A DNA stretch of 64,000 nt from Hofstenia miamia (GCA_004352715.1 SCFE01000109.1:296459-360458), one strand, 5' to 3'. Shown: positions 40,701 through 49,069, counted from the first letter of the stretch. The notes: generated by a model from the letters alone, not told the origin. Numbers and translations are program-made.

Positions 40701-41260
40701 GTGCCCTTGTATCCCTGAATCCCCCTTAATTAATGCACAGGTCACATTAATTTTAGTCGCGTTCTAGTCTAAATAATAAAAACAAAGATGTATTTCGACT
40801 GGAAATGCAATGCGATAAGAAGATGAAATTAGTAGTTATGTGGGATGCGTTCCCTTTTTATTATAAATTAAATGCATGGAAAATTCATGACTTTAATCAA
40901 TAATTGAATCGTGCAAAATAATTAAATTACAGCATTGTGTGAGAGGCATAAAGCATAAAATTGTAAATATTTGATATGATTTAATGGGAAAGAGAATCAA
41001 AGCAAAACTTAATATAGTTTGAGAAAACTCCCTTTAACATAGAGCTAAAATCAATATTACCTCCAACTCATTGTCTTCCCTGCCAAACCGAAAGGGTACG
41101 TTTTTTGGATCAAGAGGTCGCAGGTTACACACAGGACGACCATCAAATCTGTCAATTGGCAGAAGAACTTTCGTGTTAGATGTGGGCGGTCCACTCTGAA
41201 TACTGACTGAATAGCTGCCAAAGATACGATTGACTTTTGAATTTAAGACACGAGGTAATT
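5963..41260 (-). CDS. CLSTN: Calsyntenin (11 coding exons; 5' end missing)
   Basis: Calsyntenins are type I membrane proteins of neurons, with two cadherin repeats, a laminin-G-like domain, one transmembrane helix and an acidic tail that links vesicles to kinesin-1 and binds X11/Mint proteins. Here eleven minus-strand exons join with matching phases: 41061-41260, 35189-35469, 26093-26282, 18354-18565, 17565-17934, 16716-16951, 16357-16564, 14155-14433, 9063-9263, 8814-8963 and 5963-6205. All introns are GT-AG. The product is 855 residues plus a split first codon. Family order: cadherin 1 (about 1-105), cadherin 2 (about 106-220), cysteine-containing linker (224-293), LamG-like (about 294-495), membrane-proximal domain (about 497-725), TM (742-764), acidic tail (776-855). 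Vertebrate members are near 950-980 residues; the shortfall is the signal-peptide exon plus shorter loops in LamG and the tail. Family assignment rests on my recollection of vertebrate sequences, but domain order, cysteines and phases agree throughout. Confidence 0.9.
6262..6476. repeat. (TA)n microsatellite with gap
   Basis: TA repeat flanking Ns 6295-6449, 57 bases upstream (in transcript sense) of the terminal calsyntenin exon. Confidence 0.9.
7468..8250. mobile_element. hAT-like MITE, intron of calsyntenin
   Basis: The left end, ctgagatgcaacctcgat, and the reverse complement of the right end, cagagacaacctcggcct, form imperfect terminal inverted repeats of the hAT style (CAGAGA...). Subterminal aaggtagaggtcgag-type motifs lie at both ends. 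Flanks gttaatta and actaattg could be a decayed 8-bp target duplication (5 of 8 match). The middle holds a (TA)n tract at 7738-7768 and no coding capacity. Confidence 0.5.
7738..7768. repeat. (TA)n microsatellite
   Basis: Uninterrupted TA repeat in the middle of the hAT-like element 7468-8250. Confidence 0.85.
8814..8963 (-). CDS. CLSTN: Calsyntenin exon: transmembrane helix
   Basis: 150 nt, exactly 50 codons, residues 726-775. The acceptor is catgcttttag and the donor gtatat. A 23-residue hydrophobic run (GAIVLTIVFVVCILFGISTV and flanks, residues 742-764) is followed by the stop-transfer sequence RRYSLRRYD. This gives type I topology with the cadherin side extracellular. The intron to the preceding exon is only 99 bp (8964-9062). 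Confidence 0.92.
9063..9263 (-). CDS. CLSTN: Calsyntenin exon: end of membrane-proximal domain and juxtamembrane stalk
   Basis: 201 nt, residues 659-725. The acceptor is aaccatttttag and the donor gtaagttt. IYYSDVKRPVRNITIRCD aligns with 'RYRLRHGAALYTRKFRLSC', ending the folded ectodomain. The remaining stalk, rich in Glu, His and Gln, is the usual position of ectodomain shedding in the family; I see no specific cleavage motif. RNIT is a possible glycosylation site. Confidence 0.88.
10141..10483. mobile_element. hAT-like MITE with probable 8-bp target duplication
   Basis: It starts with cagcgatgggcac, the common hAT terminus, and ends tacccatcttga, its approximate inverted complement. Flanking octamers cagcataa (10133-10140) and cagtgtaa (10484-10491) match at 6 of 8 positions, as expected for an old target-site duplication. 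The interior is rich in acccgac-type subterminal motifs and has no ORF. It lies in the calsyntenin intron 9264-14154. Confidence 0.6.
10540..10611. repeat. 36-bp unit tandemly duplicated
   Basis: Two adjacent identical 36-bp copies (10540-10575 and 10576-10611), each beginning gggatttattactttaatt. A simple recent tandem duplication inside an intron. Confidence 0.9.
12083..13164 (+). mobile_element. Internally deleted piggyBac-type transposon
   Basis: It is bounded by TTAA at 12083-12086 and 13161-13164. The inverted termini cccttaggctaccaagg and (right end, reversed) ccccttaagctaccaagg are followed inward by a hairpin-forming block at 12102-12124 that recurs at 13098-13120. The interior keeps a transposase N-terminus, a short central piece and the C-terminal zinc ribbon, but lacks most of the catalytic core. 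41 bases at 12563-12603 are unknown. It is non-autonomous and sits in a calsyntenin intron. Confidence 0.85.
12360..13002 (+). pseudogene. piggyBac transposase remnant, catalytic core deleted
   Basis: The start at 12360 gives MRPQREAARLAQAALFG followed by an acidic stretch, typical of piggyBac N-termini. After the gap, a shifted frame gives MSHNLFQTWNHVLR (12657), and the frame from 12688 gives DDSELREDWKKTDSFAVLRD then SITIDEQ. These correspond to the family blocks around the helix that precedes and includes 'TIDEQLVPF'. Immediately after DEQ the sequence passes to a Cys/His-rich tail with CARCKDSG, CRECDAPACGRH and CSNC, the C-terminal zinc ribbon. The DDD catalytic core in between is missing, and a stop plus frameshift lie near 12658. 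It cannot encode an active transposase. Confidence 0.8.
14155..14433 (-). CDS. CLSTN: Calsyntenin exon: membrane-proximal domain, part 2
   Basis: 279 nt, residues 566-658, codon-aligned at both ends. The acceptor is ttgtttttag and the donor gtaatt. NPSLLSPVFISPRDT continues the family's 'QPDAPQILLSGT'. The segment CIFKISPIFNQDEG leads to LKGDSELKSYE, the place of 'CEISLVGDDLDPE' and 'IAGVESITVYEEIL'. The domain is present in full but only modestly conserved. Confidence 0.86.
14973..15257 (-). other. Unassigned 94-codon ORF inside a calsyntenin intron
   Basis: An ATG-to-TGA frame lies between calsyntenin exons 16357-16564 and 14155-14433, on the same strand. The two exons join directly in phase and continue the family alignment, so this ORF is not needed for the main protein. 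None of its candidate splice acceptors (after atgctag or ctctgccag) gives a compatible phase with the upstream exon. The middle, APGIHTISLNAYN, looks like an extracellular beta-sandwich repeat of PKD type. I could not assign it to a family. It may be a remnant exon, a nested gene or chance. Confidence 0.3.
16357..16564 (-). CDS. CLSTN: Calsyntenin exon: membrane-proximal domain, part 1
   Basis: 208 nt, residues 496-565. I chose the acceptor ggttgcttag because the only nearby alternative, 30 bases upstream, gives an in-frame stop with the previous exon. The donor is gtaagatac. TGLVENIDGEVQLIRG and VGHRSEVLERLRKVCY align with the calsyntenin-specific stretch 'LTLEGDDVETFNHALQHVAY'. It then runs to TTMTVECSKDVISFE, matching 'LTTAVKCFSEESCVSIPE'. 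Confidence 0.88.
16716..16951 (-). CDS. CLSTN: Calsyntenin exon: laminin-G-like domain, C-terminal part
   Basis: 236 nt, residues 418-495 plus a split codon. The acceptor is gttttatttag; the donor gtaggtg lies just before an in-frame TAG, which fixes the exon end. IELYFDGILL, SWSIGALWRE and YFNGSLAAISIVIDG follow the family order (strand, 'IGACW', then 'HGYLAGFSVRSG'). IACMLDCYG matches 'VIECLYACREG'. NDT and NGS are candidate N-glycosylation sites. Confidence 0.92.
17322..17407. repeat. (TA)n microsatellite with gap
   Basis: TA repeat flanking Ns 17345-17396 in the short calsyntenin intron 16952-17564. Confidence 0.85.
17565..17934 (-). CDS. CLSTN: Calsyntenin exon: laminin-G-like domain, N-terminal part
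   Basis: 370 nt, residues 294-417. The acceptor is gtgaaatag and the donor gtaattcag. It holds the LamG hallmarks: FSLRFWYKLADPDS (compare 'FTLSFWMKHG'), KQIIVAQNGFAG, and CDTSWHSVAMNYEY (compare 'CDDEWHHYALNLEF'). The reading frame stays open a few codons past the donor, but the donor is strong and the next exon continues the domain. Confidence 0.93.
18354..18565 (-). CDS. CLSTN: Calsyntenin exon: cysteine-containing linker before LamG
   Basis: 212 nt, residues 224-293 plus a split codon. The acceptor is cattttag and the donor gtaatt. SLDYTAEMSSSFIHLYSG and the following ECSDCFNPQISISVSL align with the family's 'RIEYAPGAGSLALFPG...ETCDEPLWNIQATIEL'. Four cysteines are visible. The fit to both neighbouring exons is in phase. 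Confidence 0.85.
19239..19370. other. Assembly gap ending in poly-C
   Basis: Ns 19239-19355 followed by 15 C, inside the 7.5-kb calsyntenin intron 18566-26092. Besides this gap and the two doubled blocks, that intron shows no gene. Confidence 0.85.
20005..21131. repeat. 1127-bp block, copy 1 (likely assembly duplication)
   Basis: Repeated almost exactly at 21133-22259 in direct orientation, with one N between. It contains a degenerate hAT-like unit (about 20425-20917, ending cgcactcatctctag, with internal gcggtggttagcggtga motifs). There is also a perfect 10-bp hairpin, cacaccacat/atgtggtgtg, near 21060. Confidence 0.9.
21133..22259. repeat. 1127-bp block, copy 2
   Basis: Second copy of 20005-21131, same length, with only scattered single-base and 1-bp indel differences. 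The junction is the single N at 21132. Most simply, two overlapping contig ends or haplotypes were joined without merging. Confidence 0.9.
24227..25156. repeat. 930-bp block, copy 1 (likely assembly duplication)
   Basis: Direct repeat of 25158-25980 across the single N at 25157. This copy contains about 107 bp more than the other, lying after the shared attattaaatttttgtt at about 24518. No coding content. Confidence 0.9.
25158..25980. repeat. 823-bp block, copy 2 with a 107-bp deletion
   Basis: Second copy of 24227-25156. It lacks the segment between two short ttgtt/gtttcttgtcc stretches and differs at a few further bases. Confidence 0.9.
26093..26282 (-). CDS. CLSTN: Calsyntenin exon: rest of cadherin repeat 2
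   Basis: 190 nt, residues 160-223. The acceptor is ttttgacttag and the donor gtaagt. FTILTPDMPFAISNGGVL aligns with the vertebrate 'YEILTPNTPFLIDNDGNI'. VEAVDCGG corresponds to the conserved 'TAYDCG' of cadherin 2. An NYS N-glycosylation sequon is present. It ends on a codon boundary after LCRVE, where the family has a conserved cysteine ahead of the LamG region. Confidence 0.93.
28269..29212. mobile_element. hAT-like element with imperfect inverted ends
   Basis: The left end reads cagggacggatttacg. The reverse complement of the right end reads gaggacagatttatgag and continues into a gggcgg/gggcg motif shared with the left side. The G-rich tract near 29150-29166 belongs to the right end. There is no intact ORF. 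It lies in the calsyntenin intron between 26283 and 35188. Confidence 0.4.
29821..30591. mobile_element. Non-autonomous DNA transposon with AAAACCATAGTTC ends
   Basis: Perfect 13-bp inverted termini: aaaaccatagttc (29822-29834) and gaactatggtttt (30579-30591). Both flanks carry clusters of a short motif (gaacttttacg, gaactttat and relatives) pointing inward, a layout common in hAT-type transposase-binding regions. The interior has no recognisable transposase. Its right end abuts the next element. Confidence 0.6.
30590..32271. mobile_element. piggyBac-like element with palindromic ends, carrying a LINE piece
   Basis: Inverted repeats at 30597-30623 and 32234-32260 agree at 25 of 27 positions. 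Each holds a palindrome (ggggtac, 5-base loop, gtacccc). The left end is preceded by TTAA (30590-30593); the right is followed by TTAT (32268-32271), a possible decayed TTAA. A third, diverged copy of the right-end block is at 31585-31613. No piggyBac transposase is recognisable inside; a non-LTR fragment occupies 30650-31545. Confidence 0.55.
30650..31545 (+). mobile_element. Non-LTR retrotransposon fragment (reverse transcriptase)
   Basis: Reverse transcriptase motifs occur in order but in different frames: IDFTKAFDSLDL (30727), RGIPQDSLLRPL with a stop (about 30818), then LIKYADDVTSIIPV with the intact catalytic YADD (about 30900). After these come HLKLLGIKVDNKLQWDIHV (31100) and the tail LIPPISPRSGKFLIP (about 31452). 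It is of CR1/jockey-like type. Stops and frameshifts make it inactive, and the endonuclease part is absent. Confidence 0.75.
32649..33460. mobile_element. MITE with CGAACTANGGCTGAGT ends
   Basis: The left terminus cgaactagggctgagtttg (32649) and the reversed right terminus cgaactatggctgagtccg (33460) are imperfect 19-bp inverted repeats. Both subterminal regions repeat tccggattta and attatcctg motifs. No coding capacity was seen. Confidence 0.6.
34716..34948. repeat. (TA)n microsatellite with gap
   Basis: TA repeat on both sides of Ns 34746-34934. Confidence 0.9.
35189..35469 (-). CDS. CLSTN: Calsyntenin exon: end of cadherin 1, start of cadherin 2
   Basis: 281 nt, residues 67-159 plus a split codon. 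The acceptor is ctgtatttag and the donor gtaagatt. It carries the cadherin linker DVQELNKYSPYF, equivalent to the calcium-binding DVNEFAPVF of other calsyntenins. Then follow the IPEGSEAGY segment and AADDDCSSYYSSIC, matching the family's 'AIDGDCSPQYSQIC'. This is the clearest family signature in the ectodomain. Confidence 0.92.
35604..36847. mobile_element. hAT-like element, host of a nested MITE
   Basis: The right end reversed reads cagagatggaacggatatcg and the left end caataggaaccggccgg. Both flanks have ggccggt/ccggcc subterminal motifs in inverted orientation. The interior has a (TA)n tract and the 35740-36112 element. No clear target duplication was found. Confidence 0.4.
35740..36112 (+). 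mobile_element. 373-bp element with 31-bp inverted repeats and a zinc-knuckle remnant
   Basis: The termini 35740-35770 and 36082-36112 are inverted copies agreeing at 30 of 31 positions. They begin gaccatccacaggaaaaggg and are flanked by TA-repeat sequence. Inside, 35828-35899 translates to GKRKRACTLCKELGHNKKTC then LNK-stop, a CX2CX4HX4C zinc knuckle. It looks like the extreme C-terminus of a transposase left after internal deletion. I cannot name the superfamily with confidence. Confidence 0.65.
41061..41260 (-). CDS. CLSTN: Calsyntenin exon: first half of cadherin repeat 1
   Basis: 200 nt. The acceptor is ctccatttag and the donor gtaata. It starts with two bases that complete a split codon, so a phase-1 upstream exon must exist. 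It encodes residues 1-66. The stretch CNLRPLDPKNVPFRFG matches the Cys-x-Phe-x-Leu...VPF region of calsyntenin cadherin 1 (vertebrate 'CGFRLHGSGVPFEA'). There is no start codon or signal peptide in this exon. The match is weaker than in later exons, but the in-phase junction to the next exon supports it. Confidence 0.8.
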
Positions 41261-41578
41261 CTAAATGGAGAAGATTAAATTCAATGATAAAATTAATCGT
41301 TCGTTATACATGTAACTCATTGTGATTATAACCGACATATAATGGAATTATGATTTTGGCAAATAGAAATTTTCCTTAATGTATTTATTTAGTGTTAAAT
41401 AGGGCTGCTATATACGTGAATAGGTGCATGTAATTGCGTAAAAGAAATATTAAATAATCCATAAAAGGAAGTCGCCCACCCACTATTTGTACTGTAGATA
41501 TAAGATTTTCAAGCTAGGTAAGATAACACGTAAGACATTATTTAATAATAATAGTATTAAAAAATAATAATAATAATA

Positions 41579-41774
41579 TAATATATATATANNNNNNNNN
41601 NNNNNNNNNNNNNNNNNNNNNNNNNNNNNNNNNNNNNNNNNNNNNNNNNNNNNNNNNNNNNNNNNNNNNNNNNNNNNNNNNNNNNNNNNNNNNNNNNNNN
41701 NNNNNNNNNNNNNNNNNNNNNNNNNNNNNNNNNNNNNNNNNNNNNNNNNNNNNNNNNNNNNNNNNNNNNNNNNN

Positions 41775-41806
<32 letters not shown>
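41579..41806. repeat. (TA)n microsatellite with gap
   Basis: TA repeat flanking Ns 41592-41774, about 300 bp upstream of the first recognised calsyntenin exon. Confidence 0.9.
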
Positions 41807-41812
<6 letters not shown>

Positions 41813-44278
41813 ATTGTGCTTATTTTTGAGGTTAGCGACACTGAAGACACTAATGATTTGATCTTGGGAATCGGATTAGATTTCAGTATTAGAAAAAATC
41901 CATTTTTGGGTAGCCGAATTCAGGTACTAAATGGGCCGATTCCAAAAATTAATCTGGAAATGTATGTATTTCATCAGCAGCATACTCAAAATCGAAATAG
42001 GAGTATAGGCCTAAGAGTAGCTACAAATTTATAAAAATCTGAAAAACAAAATCTCATAACAATGGTAGGCTATGACACTATAATTACATCATTTTCAATT
42101 TTCGTATTTTGGCAACACTTACAACTCGCTAATTCATCTAGTATGGATGTCATAATAGCCATCCATCGAGTAAAGTTAAAGAAAGCAATTAATCAAACAA
42201 ACCGCGTCAACGTATTGACAACTTATTGGATAATTTGAGAAATAATAAATTTAGTAAAATTTGAAATGAAACTGGCTTGGATTACTGAGTTAATTAAACT
42301 TGAGTGGGGACAATATAGAGAAAAGTTTGAATTAGCTGCAGGTGGCGTATTGTCAGACTCCATTTTAAAAGAAAGTTACTGTCCATCCTCCTACACAATA
42401 TAAGTTTCAACATGAAGGGAATAGGATGAAAACTTTAAACTAGTAAGTGAACTGTAATTTCTTACTAAAACATTTCAAATTCAGGCCTTTGAATGAAAAT
42501 ATCTAAATCTAATGTCAGCAATAAGAGCAGATGATAATAAAAAACGTGGATACAAATTAGTTACAATGTCGCAGTAGTCTTTGTAACGATGGTGTTACAC
42601 AGGCCAATTTTCAATTTAAATAATTGAGAATTATCTCTTTTGGGAACGCCTCCTGTATAAATTATGATGATTTCATCAATTCTTATGAGATTCGGAGAAA
42701 TTGGATTAGAAACAAATTCAGTTCAGACAAGCAGACGATTATAAAATCAGATTAACATTCTGATTTACTAAATAGATGGCCAGTTGCATTTAAAGTATTT
42801 ATGTTAAATACAACCAGTGTAAACAAACGTCTATGCACGATTTACTCCATTTTTTACGAATTGGGGCATACATTAAAGTTCAAAAATCTTATATTTTAAT
42901 GTGATAACATGCCCGAAGTAAAATTGGGGCTTAGTCAAGAGCGCTTAATAAAGAAATTTTAGTGAACAGACTTAAGGAAGAGTAACGTGAAGGCTACATT
43001 CATGAAGACAGGCTTGGAAATAAAATTAAAAAAGGTGACAGGACAGCACCCTGCGTGGGTAATTTCATCACTATTTTAGAACAATATATTATTCAGCTAT
43101 AAAACTCGCGTTTTTTAAACCATCGAAATTAAAGAAATTAAAGTAACAGAAATGCAATTTGTTTATCTGACAGGTTATATTCTTAAATTTAAATTTTTAT
43201 GGAAATTAGTGATTATTCTATGTGTCACAAACACTTCTGCGCTGCTCATCGCGGTGTTATTAGATAATTGTTTATAAGGGAATGAAACTCCCACTTGCGA
43301 TTAGTGTATTAAGCACTTCAGTTTGCCATTGCTTCTAGTTGTCGATTTAAGATTACGCAATAATTTCATTTATTACTCCTGTGGTATATTCACAGAATAA
43401 ATGTGGGAACCAGAAGTAAAGGCACCAGGTGGACAGAAATCAATTGAAAATTGCCTTTAATAAGCATTAATACATGCTTTATAACAAATAAAGCGTTTAG
43501 GAAACAGCTAACGAGCTATAAAAAGCAATGTTTTCCGTGTTGTACAAGTGTAGCACTTTGGGGCCTTTTTCAAAATTTAAACTGAAAGCATTTTTGTCCA
43601 TTAAATCACAACAATTCAATTGGTCATTATGCTATATTACAAGTACTTTTCTAATTTTAAAATATTGTACGTTCCCGCCCTTTTTACATTTTTAAGGTAA
43701 CTAAACAGCAGTTTGAAAAAGAAAATCATTTATCGCTTTATTTTCATTTTAAAAAAGAGACCAGGAGAAATTTTTCTACTCTGTTATACACAAATTACAA
43801 GAGTTAATCTGTGTGACAATTCAGCTTTAAGCTTTGATTAATAAACAACAATTTTCAATATATAATCTGCACTTCAACCGTTGTCTGGTGTTAACTTCAA
43901 CATTGCAAATGGAAAATTTTCCCTTAACTGTTACATATCCCAAACTCTCATTTAATAATTCAGTTTTTTCGTTTAAAAATCTAGTTTATTTTAAAAACTA
44001 TAATTCTTGAAACATTTACCCATAAAAATATTTATTTAACTCAATAGAACAAAGTAATTTCCGGTATTGAATTGCTTCCTACACTGTGAACACCTATACA
44101 ATATAATTTAATATATTGCATAACAGAAACAACGCTACTGCTAGTCATTATAGAATTCGATTTGGGATTGAATGTATTTTAGTATATTATATTGTAAAAT
44201 TTACTTCACAGCTTCCACTCTCTACGAAAATGGACAAATCCCAGATTTTATATCTTTATAATAGTTTTTATAGGCAAG

Positions 44279-44280
<2 letters not shown>

Positions 44281-44317
<37 letters not shown>
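44281..44317. repeat. (TA)n microsatellite
   Basis: Uninterrupted TA repeat. Confidence 0.9.
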
Positions 44318-44322
<5 letters not shown>

Positions 44323-47054
44323 CCCTTCAAAGTTGAAAGCTTGTTGGATCGGATTTTCCGTATTAATAATCACTGAATTTCCTGTCATAATACTTAAAAA
44401 TTTCAATAACCAAATTTAGGAAATCTTGAATGTCAAGGAGTTGAAAGACAAGTTACAATAATTTGGTAATGAAATTTATGCATTACTTAGATTATCATCT
44501 TTGATCTTTAAAATCCTTAGTGTGGATTTAGTTAAAGTTAAAATCCTCCTAATCTGGTTGAAAATTAAAAATAGGCATACTACAGTTGATGATCAAGATT
44601 TGATATCACACAGGTTGGATTGCAATTCTTCTTTTAGGAAAGTATATATTTTCAATATGATTGATCATAAGCTTGAATGCATACCTTCGAATTTGACTAA
44701 GTCAGGGTGCAACCCAAGTTTGGCAATTCTGGACCCTAAACATGATAAATATTGAGAGGATGATTTATCCAAATTTAAAACCCAACCTTGTGTTCATTTG
44801 ATGCATTGGGGAGAGCAAAAAAACCTTCCCCAGTTCAAACAAATATCAAGTGAACTGCTAGTTGAAAGTTATTTATGGATAAATTTTTAAATGCTAGCAT
44901 ATGAGATTGGCCCACTGATATGTATCTCGTTGCAAAAACGTTTCCCTCCATAATTTAAAGTCAAATAACGCATTATAAAAGCAAAATAAAAATGCAATGG
45001 AACAATAAATATAACTAGTGAGATGGATTATATATTGTAGGGCAGAAAGATATTGACCTTTGAGCAACCTGCACAAAGCACACACAAAATTATTTTGAAA
45101 GCTATCGTCAATAAATACCTTAATCAACATGGGAAAAATAAAATTTAAACAAATTTAACTCCATAAAGAGTTTCAACTGATTGGACATGGTAGATTTTCG
45201 CAGAAGTCATACTCTAGAGTTTAGACGAAAAAATACAAAATAATTAAATTATATTCCAACAGTTGATGCATTTAAGAAATTTCAGCTTGAAAATAGCAAT
45301 GTAGTGGTTAGCGGATAAAAGCTTACAATGCATACTAATTACAATAAATTTTTAGCCCAACTTCAAGTTGACGACAAATGTCGCGCAACTACAAGTATGT
45401 TACATGAAAAATATGATAAACACGCCACACAATCCTTCGCCTTATGTATTATTTCTCCCAAATCATCAGGTAACATTTTTCATTATGAAAATACAATAGC
45501 CTAGTTAACTGTAGACACTGATACAAATAGCCGTATCGCAGCTGTCATTCTATCTGTAACACTTTGTGAATTTTTCAGCTTTAATTTTTATTTCTATTAC
45601 GACATTTAAGAATTATTGAAAATCCAAAGAAGACGATGCCTACACTGAGCATGTTGTTGTTCTGCTAGCGTTTTACACTGTTGTTGATCAATGCTCGTCT
45701 TGTTCATAAGGCCCACATTTGAGTGAAAAGGAGTTTAAAGTATGCAGATTTTTTCAAGAGGCTAGAGAGATATACCTAATATAAATATTGAAACTAAAAT
45801 TCTATTCTTTTTCATTAATCAGCAATAATAGATAAATCACATTTTATTATTAGGTATATAACAGGTTCATTTTTCAAGTATGCAGTATTTGTATATACTT
45901 TTCACGAAAGAGGTGGAACTTTCAAGCAAACTTCCTCACTCGAATCTTATTAAATTTAAACATTTTGCCACATCGAAAGAATTGCAAAATCAGGTTTCAT
46001 TTCTTGATTTCTGAATTCATTTAATGAAAGGTTTTATAGATTTATTTACCAATCGAACACTATAAAATTGCGAATTGTAGTGCGTTGCTTGAAATTTTAT
46101 TAACATCTTCATTTACCTTTAAAATGTAATTTGTTCATGTCAGCATTTTATCAATTATCAGAACAACGTTTCCCTCTTTTTTATGCAACTCGTCTGTGGA
46201 CATCATATTATTTATGAATGTCTTCAAAAATGTAAGCCTTTTTCTGAAATCGAAAATTATAAGATACAAATCCATTAAAAATTAATTTATTTGAGAAACA
46301 TTAAACAAAACTATTTTTGTCATGCTTCACATGAAAATGATATAAATATTGAGACTACGAGTAGAGTATGAAATGTGCAAAAGCTTTGAATCGATGAGTC
46401 CAGCTGATTCTACACAGCAAGAAGGTATTTCTATATACAAATGTTACATTCTTTAAGTCTATTTTGGCCCGTCTAGCAGAAATTATACTTTACGAAAACC
46501 AAATAAGACACGATTAGTCCGAGTTGAATCATTTTAACTACGGTAAGTCAGAGCAGTGAGTCATGGGCAAGTTTTTATGACACATAAACTTAAAATAATT
46601 CCCTGGTTCCCCTAATAGAAAAACAGTGGCTACATGGAAATAGAATATAAGGGAAAACAAGAAGAATTCATTGAAATAATTCATTCTTTAATTATTTGTT
46701 TTGAAATCTTGAGACATTTTAAAAAGACGAAAAACAGTGCTTTTCGGTGAAACAAAAGAGATGGACATTCCTTGTCAAATCAGAGTGCCTCAAGTAAGTT
46801 AATTTATGATTAAAATGTTATTTTCATTATTTTCCCCCACCCACAAATTTTTCATTTCACTCAACAAAATATACTTGAAGACGTCATTTCACTGCTGTTC
46901 ACTTCATCTAAAATCACAATAAAAAGAAACCTTAAAAGTACATTTTAGAGATAGATAAAATTAATATATTTAAACATGTTCTCTGAAATATCATTTGAAA
47001 ATGAATAACTTTAAAAGTAACTACCGAAAACAGTAGGCGAGCTCTTAGTCAAGT

Positions 47055-47449
47055 TATAATTACTTAGATGACTTAGAATTTGGTTTCAGTAATGGAAACG
47101 GATCGAATTTTTACGTTTAACAAGGTACTGCAACTGCCAATGTGATTATTAATACAAAAAGTGATATCATATCAAATTTGCGTTTACACAGTATATGCGA
47201 ACAGTATAAATCAGTTAAGCTCTTTGCCAAGCCACATTGATTNNNNNNNNNNNNNNNNNNNTATAATTACTTAGATGACTTAGAATTTGGTTTCAGTAAT
47301 GGAAACGGATCGAATTTTTACGTTTAACAAGGTACTGCAACTGCCAATGTGATTATTAATACAAAAAGTGATATCATATCAAATTTGCGTTTACACAGTA
47401 TATGCGAACAGTATAAATCAGTTAAGCTCTTTGCTAAGCCACATTGATT
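47055..47449. repeat. 188-bp block present twice around a 19-N gap
   Basis: 47055-47242 and 47262-47449 are near-identical direct copies (a c/t difference near the end, ttgccaag versus ttgctaag) flanking Ns 47243-47261. Probably an unclosed scaffold join with overlapping ends. Confidence 0.9.
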
Positions 47450-47794
47450 AACTAATGACAACACTTAATCCTACTCCAAGAACACAACAACATGTCAAAA
47501 CAATTCCTACAATCACTACAACGTAAATGACAATTTTTCATTTTTCAATTCATAATATGTTGAACATTGTGTACGCGGTGACCTTCAACATTCCTTCGCA
47601 CACTGCTTCATATATATATATAAAGGGTGGGAAACGAATGGAAAATTCATTGATCGACGAATTCAATCAATATTTTTTAGGTCGATCAATCGCTACCACA
47701 TTTGTAGCAAAAAAATATTACATTTTTAGGTATATAAAATATATATATATAAAGCAGAATCTCAGTGCTTATAGTAAACGGAATTCATGATACA

Positions 47795-48005
47795 TTAACC
47801 CTCTAAGTACCAGACCAAAAACTTCCACTGGCTGTCATGGGGCCTGTAGCAACCCCTAATATAAAACTCAGTTTTTCTTACTACGTGAAATTCAAAGATG
47901 TGCATAACAAAGACATAAAAATATACAATAGAAGAATTGTAACTATAAAAATATATATATGCATTCCAAAAACCCTGGAGATCTCATGGTAGTTAGAAGG
48001 CTTAA
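47795..48005. mobile_element. TTAA-bounded MITE of piggyBac type
   Basis: TTAA at 47795-47798 and 48002-48005. Inward of these, ccctctaagtacca and the reversed right end gccttctaactacca are imperfect inverted repeats resembling the termini of the element at 12083-13164. 211 bp, non-coding. Confidence 0.6.
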
Positions 48006-49069
48006 AGTATCTGCAGAAGTTTATTGAGAATGTTTTAGTGTTCGTTCGCCATGTCTCAATGTTTCGCTTAAATTGATTAAAACATTTCTAACGTCCTTGA
48101 GAGAAAATTAAGAAGCAGCTTATAATTTCTTTTATACAGCCTTTCGAACGAATGATACTTGCTTTACATTAATTACGCCGAGAGAGTGCGTAGGCTATAT
48201 TCAATATATTTTAGCAATGAACTTATTTCATGATGTTCCAATTAGCAAATCAGCCAGGATCGGATTGCAGACAATATTAATGTCATACAATTCAAAAGGT
48301 CACACATTAGCCAGAAAGGCATATGACTCTAAATTTGTTAATTCTTCTCTTACCATGAATTAGTGAATAAAAGGTCTGACTTAAGAAAACATAGTGACTA
48401 TAATACCTTTCTACTTTGATTATATATCAATATTTCTCAAATTTTCCATAGAATTTTCAGACAATATTCATTTGATATTTTGGATTTTGGCATTGCAAAC
48501 AATTTCGTTATATAAATTTTAGCATTTTTGCGACGGACAAAATAATTAGAATCAGACATATGCATGTGTGTTCCTTAACGAAGATAATAAATTCTCTACA
48601 AAAAGCAAACATCACATGAATGCTTGGCATAAATTTGCATTTACAACCATTGTCCAAACCATTAGAATGCCATAAAGTTGTGCGGAAAAGATGTCTAGAA
48701 GCTAAAACTAGTTGATATCAAAGATAAAGGAAACATTTTGAATGCGTCGTATTCTTAATAACTAATTAGAAACAAGGTTATAACATAACTTTTTATATCA
48801 CAATTATATAAATTAAATACTAAAGTTTCGAAAATAATAGATCAGAATTGAAATTTTGAGAAATAGAGAAAATTTGCTTTTTTGATTGAATTCGGGTGCT
48901 TTTTTCAAATTATCCTGCATAGCATATTTCTCTATTTATCAAAACTATATTTTTATTACATTTTAAGATTGTAAATGCCTTTTGAATAATCGATTAATAT
49001 ACTGGGAGCTTCATAAGTAACTCCTCATTTTTTAAGTTATAATAAAAGAATAAGTGCATATGAGCAAGT

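Larger units (their letters stand above)
35470..41060 (-). other. Calsyntenin intron, 5.6 kb
   Basis: Holds the nested pair 35604-36847 / 35740-36112. A possible further hAT-like MITE spans about 40258-40733, with gggcgcaaccaggat at one end and a reversed gggggattcagggat at the other. 36848-40250 is AT-rich with nothing recognised. Confidence 0.6.
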
